Source of the DNA: Bacillota bacterium | GTDB taxonomy: Bacteria > Bacillota > Clostridia > Oscillospirales > Oscillospiraceae | Reading direction: 5' to 3' | Length of the DNA stretch: 41,175 nt | Assembly: GCA_022784505.1 (NCBI GenBank) | Contig: JALFUQ010000021.1 | Span: 1 to 41,175, forward strand | Shown: positions 33,007 to 40,965 of the stretch, piece after piece | Layout of the letters: each line of letters begins with the position of its first letter | How positions within the stretch are numbered: position 1 is the stretch's first letter | Program-made: the position numbers and the translations under genes | The notes under the pieces: model-generated | What the model saw: only the letters and a program-made list of their open reading frames with translations | Database searches by the model: none | What the model was told of the DNA's origin: nothing

Positions 33007-33723
33007 ATGAAAGAGAGATTGCAAAAGATAATATCGGCGGCCGGTCTTACATCGCGCAGGGCTGCCGAGGAGCTTATAAAAAACGGTAAGGTCACCGTGA
33101 ACGGTCATACGGCCATGCTAGGTGATAGTGCTGATATAGATACGGATAAGGTCTGCGTTGACGGCCGTTTACTCGGCCGCCGCGCGGAGAATACATACAT
33201 AATGCTCAACAAGCCACGCGGCTATGTGACGACGTTAAGTGACGAAAAGGGAAGACACTGCATAGCAGAGCTTGTTAAGGACATCGGCAAAAGAGTGTAC
33301 CCCGTCGGCAGACTGGACATGTACTCCGAGGGGCTTCTTATCCTCACAGACGACGGCGAATTTGCAAACAGACTCATGCATCCCTCGCATGAGATCACAA
33401 AGACCTATCATGCGTGGATAGCCGGCAGGTGCAGCGACACAGCGTTAAATAGACTGTGCGAACCGTTTGATGTTGACGGTTACGAAACTAAGCCCGCCGA
33501 GGTGGAGGTTATATACGCCTGCGATGACTACACGCAGCTGTCTATAAGCATCCACGAGGGTAGAAACCGGCAGATAAGAAAAATGTGCGAGCAGGCTGGA
33601 TTAAAACTCACAAAGCTCAGGCGTGTAGCCGAGGGAAAACTCAAATTGGGCGACCTGCGCCCCGGCAAATGGAGAGCGCTCACAGAACGCGAATTGCAAG
33701 AGCTGTCCGAATTTAACAGTTAA
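33007..33723 (+). CDS. Pseudouridine synthase of the RluB/RsuA family
   Basis: A 238-residue protein. An N-terminal S4 RNA-binding domain (RLQKIISAAGLTSRRAAEELI...GKVTVNG) is followed by the catalytic domain with VGRLDMYSEGLLILTDDG, whose Asp in RLD attacks the uracil, and GRNRQIRKMCE near the end. RluB-type modification of 23S rRNA is most likely. The track starts inside the upstream gene; TAGGAG is 4-5 bases before ATG 33007 and overlaps the upstream stop. Confidence 0.94.
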   Translation: MKERLQKIISAAGLTSRRAAEELIKNGKVTVNGHTAMLGDSADIDTDKVCVDGRLLGRRAENTYIMLNKPRGYVTTLSDEKGRHCIAELVKDIGKRVYPVGRLDMYSEGLLILTDDGEFANRLMHPSHEITKTYHAWIAGRCSDTALNRLCEPFDVDGYETKPAEVEVIYACDDYTQLSISIHEGRNRQIRKMCEQAGLKLTKLRRVAEGKLKLGDLRPGKWRALTERELQELSEFNS

Positions 33724-33741
33724 ATTCAATACATAAACCGA

Positions 33742-33787
33742 TTTTTTGCCCCAAACAAGCTTAATTTTGCAAGTTTGGGGCAAAAAA
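33742..33787. repeat. 15-bp inverted repeat before the RpiR-family gene
   Basis: TTTTTTGCCCCAAAC and GTTTGGGGCAAAAAA are perfect complements around a 16-base AT-rich loop. The T tract is on the 5' side and the A tract on the 3' side on both strands, the reverse of an intrinsic terminator. It ends 14 bases before the -35 of the regulator gene, so an operator role is possible. Confidence 0.75.
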
Positions 33788-33801
33788 ATTGCAAAAAGCT
33801 A

Positions 33802-33830
33802 TTGCAATTCAGTGAAAATAAAAGTAAACT
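33802..33830 (+). promoter_or_regulatory. Promoter of the RpiR-family regulator
   Basis: TTGCAA (33802-33807), 17 bases, TAAACT (33825-33830). A second TTGCAA lies 13 bases upstream. Confidence 0.5.
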
Positions 33831-33861
33831 AGGTCCATGTTTTAAAACGGAGATGAGTCTT

Positions 33862-34725
33862 ATGGAAAAAGATCTTCTTAGCATCCTATCAGAGGGAAGC
33901 CGCAAGTTTTCCAAGGGTCAAAGGATCATTGCAAAATATATATTGACTAATTACGATAAGGCTGCGTTCATGACCGCCGGACGTCTGGGCAATATAGTCG
34001 GCGTGAGCGAATCGACCGTCGTCAGATTTGCCTCCGAGCTTGGCTATGACGGATACCCGAGCATGCGCAAGGCTTTGCAGGAGATGATACGCAACAGGCT
34101 CACCTCTGTGCAGCGCATTGAGGTTGCTAAGGACATGATAGACGATACGGATATTGTACGCTCCGTCATGAACAGCGACATTCAGAACCTTCAGGCGACG
34201 CTTGAGATATTGGAAGAGAACAGCTTTAACGAATGCATCGACTCGATAATCGAGGCGAATAATATTTTCATTGTAGGCATGCGCACATCTACATCATTGG
34301 CCACGCTTTTGGGACTGTACCTGAACCTGCTGCGCAATAATGTCAATGTCATTCACGATGTAGGCGCAAGCGAAATTTATGAACAGATAATCAGAATAGG
34401 CAAGGGCGATCTGTTTGTCGGCATAAGCTTCCCGCGCTATTCCAGCCATACGGTAGACGCAATGCAGTTTGCCAAAAAAATGGGCGCAAAGGCCATTGCC
34501 ATCACCGACAGCGCCGCATCCCCCTTTGAGGGTATCGCAGACCTCAGTCTCCACGCAAAGAGCGACATGGTCTCGTTCCTTGACTCGCTCGTTGCGCCCA
34601 TGAGCCTTATAAATGCGATAATAGTTGCTGTCGGCATAAGAAACAAGGAAAATGTTTCTCAGACCTTTGAGAGACTCGAGAGAATTTGGCAGGAGCATGA
34701 TGTCTATGAGCCGGCTGAGCGCTGA
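33862..34725 (+). CDS. MurR/RpiR family transcriptional regulator
   Basis: A 287-residue regulator. The N-terminal helix-turn-helix (GRLGNIVGVSESTVVRFASELGYDGYPSMRKAL) is the RpiR signature; the C-terminal SIS domain (FIVGMRTSTSLATLL, VGISFPRYSSHTVDAMQFAKKMGAKAIAITDS) binds phosphosugars. Relatives control sugar or cell-wall amino-sugar use, but no sugar genes are nearby, so its target is unknown. The track starts 29 codons earlier; GGAG is 9 bases before ATG 33862. It overlaps the flavoprotein gene by about 26 bases. Confidence 0.92.
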   Translation: MEKDLLSILSEGSRKFSKGQRIIAKYILTNYDKAAFMTAGRLGNIVGVSESTVVRFASELGYDGYPSMRKALQEMIRNRLTSVQRIEVAKDMIDDTDIVRSVMNSDIQNLQATLEILEENSFNECIDSIIEANNIFIVGMRTSTSLATLLGLYLNLLRNNVNVIHDVGASEIYEQIIRIGKGDLFVGISFPRYSSHTVDAMQFAKKMGAKAIAITDSAASPFEGIADLSLHAKSDMVSFLDSLVAPMSLINAIIVAVGIRNKENVSQTFERLERIWQEHDVYEPAER

Positions 34726-35935
34726 CGTGGTCGTGATAGGCGGCGGCGCATCGGGAATGATGTGCAGCGCCGTGGCAGCCGAGCGGGGACTTGATGTTAT
34801 CCTGCTGGAACCGAACAAGGTACTTGGCCGCAAGCTGCGCATAACGGGCAAAGGCCGCTGCAATGTGACAAACAACTGTGATATCAAAGATTTTTTGACG
34901 AACATTCCTGGTGACGGCAGGTTTTTATATTCTGCCCTTAACAGGCTTTCGCCCCGCGACACGATGGAGCTGTTCGAAAGCCTCGGCCTCAAGCTCAAAA
35001 CCGAGCGGGGCAACAGAGTTTTTCCCGTGTCGGATAATGCAAACGATGTTGCCGGAACGCTCCAGCGCTACATGCACCGAAACGGCGTGAGGATTGAGCA
35101 CTGCTCGGCAAAGCACATTTTGACTGAAAATTCAGCCGTTATCGGAGTTCAGACCGATGCAGGCGTTATCGACTGCCGAGCCGCAGTCATATGCACCGGC
35201 GGCCTGTCATACCCGCTCACAGGCTCAAAAGGCGCAGGCTACAAAATGGCGCAAGAGCTTGGACACACGGTGACCGAGTGCCGCCCCTCGCTTGTCCCAC
35301 TTGAGAGCGACGACGATTATTGCGCGCAGATGCAGGGCTTTTCGCTCAGAAATGTGACGCTTTCGGCGTTTGAGGACGGCAAACTCATATACAAGGAGCT
35401 TGGCGAAATGCTGTTTACGCATTTTGGTGTGAGCGGACCGCTGGTTCTGTCTGCAAGCTCGCACATGCGCAATTTCGGCAGAGCAAATTACGCGCTTTCC
35501 ATTGATCTCAAGCCCGGCCTGGATGAAAAAAAGCTTGATGCGCGCCTTTTGCGTGACTTTGAAAATTACGCAAACCGTGACTTTGCAAACTCCCTCGGCG
35601 GCCTAGCGGGCAAGGCTATGATACCCGTGCTCATTGAGCTGTCGGGCATTCCGGCCGACACTAAGGTGAACTCCATTACCCGCGAGCAGCGGCATGCCCT
35701 GCTTACGCTATTTAAAAACTTCCCTGTGAGCATTTCGGGACCCAGACCCATTGACGAGGCTATAGTCACCTCCGGCGGAGTCGTGACAAAGGAGATAAAC
35801 CCGAGGACGATGGAGTCGAAGCTCATAAGCGGCCTGCATTTTGCGGGCGAGGTAATGGATCTAGACGCATACACAGGCGGCTTTAATCTTCAGATCGCAT
35901 GGTCAACGGCGTACACCGCCGCAAATTCACTCTGA
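34700..35935 (+). CDS. BaiN/HI0933-like NAD(P)/FAD-dependent oxidoreductase
   Basis: A flavoprotein of about 411 residues. VVVIGGGASGMMCSAVAAERG is the FAD-binding GxGxxG, KLRITGKGRCNVTNN is the hallmark of the HI0933/YhiN (BaiN-like) family, and the C-terminal GLHFAGEVMDLDAYTGGFNLQIAWSTAYTAA closes the FAD site. The physiological substrate is unclear; bile-acid chemistry has been shown only for some relatives. AGGAG at 34691 allows starts at 34697, 34700 or 34706. The gene often precedes cmk in Clostridia, as here. Confidence 0.9.
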   Translation: MSMSRLSADVVVIGGGASGMMCSAVAAERGLDVILLEPNKVLGRKLRITGKGRCNVTNNCDIKDFLTNIPGDGRFLYSALNRLSPRDTMELFESLGLKLKTERGNRVFPVSDNANDVAGTLQRYMHRNGVRIEHCSAKHILTENSAVIGVQTDAGVIDCRAAVICTGGLSYPLTGSKGAGYKMAQELGHTVTECRPSLVPLESDDDYCAQMQGFSLRNVTLSAFEDGKLIYKELGEMLFTHFGVSGPLVLSASSHMRNFGRANYALSIDLKPGLDEKKLDARLLRDFENYANRDFANSLGGLAGKAMIPVLIELSGIPADTKVNSITREQRHALLTLFKNFPVSISGPRPIDEAIVTSGGVVTKEINPRTMESKLISGLHFAGEVMDLDAYTGGFNLQIAWSTAYTAANSL

Positions 35936-35945
35936 GAGGTAAGAT

Positions 35946-36635
35946 ATGATTTCAATTGCACTCGACGGACCATCCGGCGCAGGCAAAAGCACCGTCGCGA
36001 AAAAATGTGCTGAGCGCTTCGGCTTCAGATATGTCGACACCGGCGCAATTTACAGGACTATTGGGTTAGCGGCCTTTAATAGGGGAATCGACACCAAGAA
36101 TAGCGCCGCAGTCGTCAGCATGCTGCCCGAGCTTGACATCGATCTTAGCTACAACGAAAGCGGCGAGCAGCGCATGATACTAAACGGCAGCGATGTTTCC
36201 GAGGAAATACGCAGTCCGGAGATATCCATGTGCGCATCAAATGTCTCGGCTATTGCCGCGGTCAGGGATTATCTTACCGATATGCAGCGCAATATGGCGA
36301 AAAAATACGATGTCATAATGGACGGCAGGGATATCGGCACGGTCATTTTGCCGAACGCCGATGTAAAGGTGTTTCTTACCGCGAGCGCCGATGCCCGAGC
36401 CGCCAGGCGATATAAGGAGCTAATTAAAAAGGGACGCGAGATAAGCTTCAACGAGGTTTTGAGCGATATGAAGCTTCGTGATGAGCAGGACACCAAGCGT
36501 GCAGCAGCACCCTTAAAGGCTGCCGAGGACGCAGTTTATCTTGATACGAGCGATATGAGCTTTGACGAAAGCGTCGATGCTGTGGCAAAGCTCATCATCG
36601 AGAAAACAGGCAGAGTGCCTGTTATGGAGCGATAA
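35946..36635 (+). CDS. cmk: Cytidylate kinase
   Basis: A 229-residue nucleoside monophosphate kinase that phosphorylates CMP and dCMP. LDGPSGAGKSTVAK is the P-loop, VDTGAIYRTIGL binds the nucleotide base region, and MDGRDIGTVILPNADVKVFLTASADARAARR contains the LID and CMP-binding signatures. GAGAGGT is about 5 bases before the ATG. The cmk - ispH/S1 order is a well-known Firmicutes arrangement. Confidence 0.97.
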   Translation: MISIALDGPSGAGKSTVAKKCAERFGFRYVDTGAIYRTIGLAAFNRGIDTKNSAAVVSMLPELDIDLSYNESGEQRMILNGSDVSEEIRSPEISMCASNVSAIAAVRDYLTDMQRNMAKKYDVIMDGRDIGTVILPNADVKVFLTASADARAARRYKELIKKGREISFNEVLSDMKLRDEQDTKRAAAPLKAAEDAVYLDTSDMSFDESVDAVAKLIIEKTGRVPVMER

Positions 36636-36636
36636 T

Positions 36637-38673
36637 ATGGAGAAGGTTATAGTTGCAAAAAGCGCAGGCTTTTGCTTTGGTGTGAGCAGGTCTGTCGATA
36701 TGGCCGAGGAGCTTTTGCTTGACGGCAATGCCTATTGCCTTGGCCAGCTTATCCACAATGACGACGTTGTAAATGCCCTGGCGGCAAAGGGCCTCGGCGT
36801 TATAAACAGCCCCGATGAGTTGCCGGAAGGTGCAAGAGTCATGATCCGTTCGCACGGCGTTGCCAAGAGCGTATACAATGCGCTCGAGAGCAAAAACGCA
36901 GTCATAATCGATGCGACCTGCCCTAAGGTAAAAAAGATACATGAGATTGTGTCGAAGGCGAGCGGGGACGGCCGCTTTGTCGTCATCATCGGTATGCACC
37001 ATCACCCCGAGGTCGAGGCGGTGTGCGGCTGGTGCGGCAAGCATACCGTATGTGCAGACGCATCCGAGCTGGAATCATTTTTTGATGAGTGGACAGATTT
37101 ATCGGCAAAAGCAATAACCATGGTTATTCAAACGACGCAAACTCGTACTAATTTTATAGAATGTTCGAATTTCTTAAAAAAAAGATGTACAAACGTAGAA
37201 ATATTTGATACAATATGTGGCGCAACATCCATGCGTCAGAAGGAGGCCGCAAAACTGTCGGTCGAATGTGATGCAATGGTCGTGATAGGCGGCCGGCATA
37301 GTGCCAATAGTGTACATCTTGCCGAAATTTGCAGGCAGGAATGCGACAACGTCCAGTTTGTCAACAATGCGGAAGAAGTTGACTTGGACAGGCTCAAAAA
37401 TGCCCGCACCGTCGGTGTCACGGCAGGCGCATCCGCTCCTGCATGGATAATTAAGGAGGTAAGTAACAAGATGAGCGAAGAAATCAAAATTGATGCAGCC
37501 GCAGCAGAAGAGAAGGAGATGTCCTTCGACGAAATGCTGGAGGACTCCATCAAAACTATATATAATGGAGATAAGGTGACTGGCGTTGTCGTTGCTATTA
37601 CCGGCACTGAGATAAGTGTCGATATCGGCACAAAGTACTCGGGCTTCATTCCCACCACCGAGTTCACCGATGACGGCATCAAGGTCGAAGACGCTGTCAA
37701 GGTCGGCGATGAGATCGAGGCAGTCGTTGTCCGCGTCAACGACGTTGAAGGCACCGTTATGCTTTCCAAGAAGCGCCTTGACGCAGCCAAGAGCTGGGCA
37801 GCAGTTGAGAGCGCTGTTGAAGACGGCACTATCCTTGAGGGTGTTGTCACCGAAGATAACAAGGGCGGTATCGTCGTCAATGTCAAGGGTGTAAGAGTTT
37901 TCGTTCCTGCATCCCAGTCTGGTCTGCCCAAGGATGCCGAGATGAGCCAGCTGCTCAAGCAGAAGGTTCGCGTTAAGATCACTGAATTCAACCGTGCACG
38001 CAAGCGCGTTGTCGGCTCTATCCGCGCCGTCGCTCAGAAGGAGCGCCGTGAGCGCGCAGAGGCTATCTGGAACGAGATCGAGATCGGCAAGAAGTATCAC
38101 GGCGTTGTCAAGTCCATGACCAGCTATGGCGCATTTGTCGACATCGGCGGTATCGATGGCATGGTCCATGTCTCCGAGATGAGCTGGAGCCGCATCAAGA
38201 ACCCCGCAGAGGTGTTCTCTGTCGGCGACGAAGTTGATGTTTATGTCATCAACTTCGATAAGGAAAAGCGCAAGATATCCCTTGGCTACAAGGATCCTGC
38301 CGAGGATCCCTGGGCAAAGTTCACCGCTGCATATGAGGTCGGTTCCACTGCTGAGGTCAAGATTGTCAAGCTCATGACCTTCGGCGCATTTGCAGAAGTT
38401 CTCCCCGGTGTTGACGGTCTTATCCACATCTCTCAGATCGCAAACCGCCGCATCGGCAAGCCTGAGGAAGTTCTTTCTGTCGGCGATGTTGTCGAGGCAA
38501 AGATCACCGCTATCGACAATGAGAACCACAAGATCTCTCTGTCGATCCGCGCTCTTTCCGAGCCCGCTCCCGCAGCTGAGCCTGTTGAGGACGAGCCCGA
38601 GTCCGGCGAGGACGCACTCGTTTATGAGGTCTCCACGACCGGTGAAGCCACCGGCAAGATTGTCGAAGACTGA
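36637..38673 (+). CDS. ispH: Fused HMBPP reductase (IspH) and ribosomal protein S1
   Basis: A 678-residue fusion. Residues 1-278 are IspH, the last MEP-pathway enzyme (HMBPP to IPP and DMAPP), with the three [4Fe-4S] cysteines C13 (AGFCFGV), C95 (DATCPKV) and C194 (TICGATS) close to the E. coli positions, plus RSHG and HHHPEV. Residues 280-678 carry four S1 RNA-binding repeats (e.g. GAFVDIGGIDGMVHVSEM, GAFAEVLPGVDGLIHISQI). This fusion is known in Clostridia. The track's start is 25 codons too early; GGAG lies 8 bases before ATG 36637. The S1 half has stronger codon bias than the IspH half, and an internal ribosome site and ATG sit exactly at the junction. Confidence 0.96.
   Translation: MEKVIVAKSAGFCFGVSRSVDMAEELLLDGNAYCLGQLIHNDDVVNALAAKGLGVINSPDELPEGARVMIRSHGVAKSVYNALESKNAVIIDATCPKVKKIHEIVSKASGDGRFVVIIGMHHHPEVEAVCGWCGKHTVCADASELESFFDEWTDLSAKAITMVIQTTQTRTNFIECSNFLKKRCTNVEIFDTICGATSMRQKEAAKLSVECDAMVVIGGRHSANSVHLAEICRQECDNVQFVNNAEEVDLDRLKNARTVGVTAGASAPAWIIKEVSNKMSEEIKIDAAAAEEKEMSFDEMLEDSIKTIYNGDKVTGVVVAITGTEISVDIGTKYSGFIPTTEFTDDGIKVEDAVKVGDEIEAVVVRVNDVEGTVMLSKKRLDAAKSWAAVESAVEDGTILEGVVTEDNKGGIVVNVKGVRVFVPASQSGLPKDAEMSQLLKQKVRVKITEFNRARKRVVGSIRAVAQKERRERAEAIWNEIEIGKKYHGVVKSMTSYGAFVDIGGIDGMVHVSEMSWSRIKNPAEVFSVGDEVDVYVINFDKEKRKISLGYKDPAEDPWAKFTAAYEVGSTAEVKIVKLMTFGAFAEVLPGVDGLIHISQIANRRIGKPEEVLSVGDVVEAKITAIDNENHKISLSIRALSEPAPAAEPVEDEPESGEDALVYEVSTTGEATGKIVED
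37186..37214 (+). promoter_or_regulatory. Possible internal promoter for the S1 part
   Basis: TGTACA (37186-37191), 17 bases, TGA-TACAAT (hexamer 37209-37214) in an unusually AT-rich patch (about 37130-37225) inside the IspH coding part, about 260 bases before the internal ATG. Confidence 0.4.
37453..37473 (+). promoter_or_regulatory. Internal Shine-Dalgarno and in-frame ATG for free S1
   Basis: AAGGAGGT (37453-37460), a full anti-SD match, is 10 bases before the ATG at 37471. That ATG is in frame (codon 279) and would yield a 400-residue protein of four S1 domains (37471-38673). Confidence 0.65.
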
Positions 38674-38689
38674 TAATTCAACAAAATGT

Positions 38690-38724
38690 AATTGCCTGCT
38701 GGCTTGTCAGCAGGCAATTTTTAT
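38690..38724 (+). terminator. Terminator of ispH-S1
   Basis: AATTGCCTGCTG, loop GCTTGT, CAGCAGGCAATT, followed by TTTTATTG. Confidence 0.9.
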
Positions 38725-38740
38725 TGATTTGACTGCTTTT

Positions 38741-38768
38741 TTGAATTTGAATGCTTGCAAAAATTCAA
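38741..38768. repeat. Inverted repeat over the carD promoter
   Basis: TTGAATTT and AAATTCAA are separated by 12 bases and enclose the -35 box of the carD promoter, so they could be an operator. Confidence 0.4.
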
Positions 38769-38783
38769 CAATTTGTGTATAAT
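38755..38783 (+). promoter_or_regulatory. Promoter of carD-ispD-ispF
   Basis: TTGCAA (38755-38760), 17 bases, TATAAT (38778-38783). Confidence 0.75.
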
Positions 38784-38816
38784 TGTATATAGAAAAAGCA
38801 GATTGGAGGGATAGTC

Positions 38817-39290
38817 TTGTTTGTTATCGGTGATCACATCGTTCACCCGATGCACGGCGCAGGCATCATTGAAAATATAGTCAGCAGGAGAATCAGCGGT
38901 GATGAGCGAGATTATTATGTCCTGAAGCTCCCCGCGGGGGATATGGTTGTCATGGTTCCTGTCGATGGCTGTGAGAATATTGGCGTAAGACCCGTCATAA
39001 GTCATGACGAGGCTGTCGGCATTCTTGATTCTTTCCCTAAAATTGAAGTAAACATGACGCAGAACTGGAACAAACGGTACAGAGAGAATATGGATAAGAT
39101 CAAAAGCGGCAATCTGCTCGAGGTCGGCGAGGTCGTAAAGGGACTTATGTGCCGAGACCTTGAGCGTGGCCTTTCGACAGGTGAGAGGAAAATGCTCCAT
39201 TCAGCAAAACAGATCCTCATCTCCGAGCTCGTTATCGCACTTGATACTGATTATGACCAGGTCGAGCAGAAACTCAGCGCGGCCATCTGA
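38817..39290 (+). CDS. carD: CarD family transcriptional regulator (TTG start)
   Basis: A 157-residue protein. The N-terminal FVIGDHIVHPMHGAGIIENI and the following YYVLKLPAGDMVVMVPVDGCENIGVRPV form the RNA-polymerase-interacting domain shared with TRCF/Mfd; the C-terminal half is helical. In other bacteria CarD/CdnL binds the RNA polymerase beta subunit and steadies open promoter complexes, especially at rRNA promoters. The start is TTG with GGAGGG 6 bases upstream. It lies 11 bases before ispD, in the same operon, a frequent arrangement of carD with ispD and ispF. Confidence 0.93.
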   Translation: MFVIGDHIVHPMHGAGIIENIVSRRISGDERDYYVLKLPAGDMVVMVPVDGCENIGVRPVISHDEAVGILDSFPKIEVNMTQNWNKRYRENMDKIKSGNLLEVGEVVKGLMCRDLERGLSTGERKMLHSAKQILISELVIALDTDYDQVEQKLSAAI

Positions 39291-39301
39291 CAGAGGTAAT
39301 T

Positions 39302-40036
39302 ATGTCTGTAATTGATAAGTTTTTTAAGTTTAAGTCCAATTCCGTCGATTTCTGCTCGGCTGTGATCGTTGCTGCGGGCAATTCGCAGCGCATGGGCAGG
39401 GACAAGATAATGATGCCCCTTGGGGACAGACCGGTCATCGCACATACGCTGGCAGCATTCGAAAATTGCGAGCATATTGACGAGATCATCGTTGTCACGC
39501 GACCTGAGCGGCTTCAGGAGATAGCGGATATCTGCCAGAAGTATCACATCGATAAGATCAGCAAGATAATCGTCGGTGGCAAAACCAGGGCGCAGTCGGC
39601 ATATCTGGGCGTTTTGGAAGCCAACGAGAAGGCGACACTTATAGCGATACATGACGGGGCACGCCCGTTCGTGAGTGAATCGCTCATTGACAGAGCGGTC
39701 AATTCCGCAAAGCAAAACCATGCAGTCGCTCCGGCTGTTTATGCTACCGATACCGTAAGGATAGTTAACGCAAAGGGCGTTGCAGTTTCTACACCGAACA
39801 GGGAAACGGTCGCACATATCCAAACTCCGCAGGTGTTTAATGCAGAGCTTATCAAAAATGCGCTCACAAAGGCGGTCAAGAACAACCTGCGCATCACCGA
39901 CGACTGCTCGGCGGTTGAGGCGATGGGCGTTAAGGTTACTGTCGTCGCCGGTGAGCAGACTAATATTAAGCTGACCTCTGCAATAGATGCATATCTTGCC
40001 GAAAAGATCCTTGCAGACAGAGGTACGGATAAATGA
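39302..40036 (+). CDS. ispD: 2-C-methyl-D-erythritol 4-phosphate cytidylyltransferase
   Basis: A 244-residue MEP-pathway enzyme that attaches CMP to [20 protein letters not shown] is the CTP-binding loop with catalytic Arg and Lys, VVTRPER and [10 protein letters not shown] are family signatures, and [13 protein letters not shown] and [11 protein letters not shown] complete the site. The first 18 residues ([18 protein letters not shown]) are longer than usual, but AGAGGT lies 4-6 bases before this ATG. The stop overlaps the ispF start (ATGA). Confidence 0.96.
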   Translation: MSVIDKFFKFKSNSVDFCSAVIVAAGNSQRMGRDKIMMPLGDRPVIAHTLAAFENCEHIDEIIVVTRPERLQEIADICQKYHIDKISKIIVGGKTRAQSAYLGVLEANEKATLIAIHDGARPFVSESLIDRAVNSAKQNHAVAPAVYATDTVRIVNAKGVAVSTPNRETVAHIQTPQVFNAELIKNALTKAVKNNLRITDDCSAVEAMGVKVTVVAGEQTNIKLTSAIDAYLAEKILADRGTDK

Positions 40037-40506
40037 GAATTGGTCACGGATATGATGTCCACAGGCTCGTCAATGGCAGAAAGCTCATACTCGGCGGCGT
40101 TGAGGTAGAGTACGAAAAAGGTCTGCTCGGTCACTCCGATGCCGATGTTTTGACCCATGCGCTGATGGATGCGCTTTTGGGCGCGGCAGCATTGGGTGAT
40201 ATAGGCAAGCTCTTTCCCGATAATGACGACGCATTTTTAGATGCTGACAGCGTTAAGCTCTTAAAAAAGGTGTGCGCGGTGGTGAAAGAGCATGGCTACA
40301 AGCTCTGCAACGCCGACTGCACGATCATTGCGCAGCGCCCGAAGCTGGCGCCGTTTATTGATAAAATGCGTGAAACTCTTGCGTCGGCAATGGATGTGCC
40401 GGTTTCGGCGCTGAGCATTAAGGCAACGACCGAGGAAAGGCTCGGCTTTACAGGCGAAGGACTCGGCATAGCAGCTCACGCCGTTTGTTTAATTGAAGAA
40501 ATTTGA
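40033..40506 (+). CDS. ispF: 2-C-methyl-D-erythritol 2,4-cyclodiphosphate synthase
   Basis: A 157-residue trimeric zinc enzyme that cyclises CDP-ME-2-phosphate. GHGYDVHRL gives the Asp and His zinc ligands, [31 protein letters not shown] is the family signature, and [22 protein letters not shown] ends the active site. It overlaps ispD by 4 bases. With ispH in the neighbouring unit, three MEP steps lie within 4 kb. A mobile-element-like repeat begins 11 bases after the stop. Confidence 0.98.
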   Translation: MRIGHGYDVHRLVNGRKLILGGVEVEYEKGLLGHSDADVLTHALMDALLGAAALGDIGKLFPDNDDAFLDADSVKLLKKVCAVVKEHGYKLCNADCTIIAQRPKLAPFIDKMRETLASAMDVPVSALSIKATTEERLGFTGEGLGIAAHAVCLIEEI

Positions 40507-40516
40507 GCAGTCACTT

Positions 40517-40796
40517 GGGCGGATTCAGATAAGGATAAATCGCCCTGTAAAAAGCCTTTTTCCCCGATGCTGCGTTAAAGCTATAGGCCATATATGTCCA
40601 TTATGCCCGTCAAGCTTTGCCTTGCCACGAGAAAAAATCCGATTTTACATGGTGTGCAGCAGTTTTGACAGAGTTATTTTTCGTCAAGACAAAACAACAA
40701 ATCTCCGGCAATACTTTGTGTATTACCGGAGATTTTTGTGAAGTATGGGCGGAAAAGAGCCGGTCAAAACCGATTTATCCTTATCTGAATTCGCCC
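40517..40796. mobile_element. MITE-like 280-bp element with 26-bp terminal inverted repeats
   Basis: The ends at 40517-40542 and 40771-40796 are inverted copies differing at one base (core ATTCAGATAAGGATAAATCG). Nothing between them looks like a transposase; the two small track ORFs here are composition-poor and read into the inverted ends. Inside are a strong hairpin at 40699-40737 and a GTTTTGAC/GTCAA pairing. No clear target-site duplication is visible. It may be a non-autonomous transposable element or a large interspersed repeat carrying a structured RNA. It is the only content of the 495-base gap between ispF and yabP besides a doubtful minus-strand ORF. Confidence 0.6.
40699..40737 (+). 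terminator. Terminator-like hairpin inside the repeat element
   Basis: AAATCTCCGG-C-AATAC, loop TTTGT, GTATT-A-CCGGAGATTTTT: a 15-bp stem with one mismatch and a T tail. It may terminate ispF transcripts. Confidence 0.7.
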
Positions 40797-40812
40797 TTTT
40801 AGGGAGCTTTTT

Positions 40813-40965
40813 TCACAGCCTGTGGTCTCTTGGCATGGCGTTGTAGTGCTTCATCATGGGCTTTTCGAGTGCCTTGACGAGCTTGGTGTCGAGATTGAAC
40901 CAATACGCCGCCACGGTGAACAGAAACAGTGAAAATGCCGTTATCGATGCAGTTTTTAATATCAC
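40813..40965 (-). CDS. Doubtful small membrane peptide
   Basis: The end of a minus-strand frame encodes about 50 residues if it starts at GTG 40965: one hydrophobic segment (TASITAFSLFLFTVAAYWF) then a charged tail (KLVKALEKPMMKHYN). The amphipathic layout looks protein-like, but no ribosome site or promoter is visible and the region upstream is the yabP start. The track version starting at 41151 runs antisense through yabP and is not credible over that part. Confidence 0.25.
   Translation of the reverse strand: MILKTASITAFSLFLFTVAAYWFNLDTKLVKALEKPMMKHYNAMPRDHRL

Noticed and set aside
37174-38529. 451-aa minus-strand ORF antisense to ispH-S1
   Set aside because: It is exactly antisense to a well-supported gene with strong codon bias, lacks a ribosome site and shows no family motif; it is a codon-usage shadow.
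40493-40802. 82-aa and 61-aa plus-strand ORFs in the ispF-yabP gap
   Set aside because: They lie within the inverted-repeat element, use different frames, read into its ends and have no ribosome site. They are more likely by-products of the repeat than genes.
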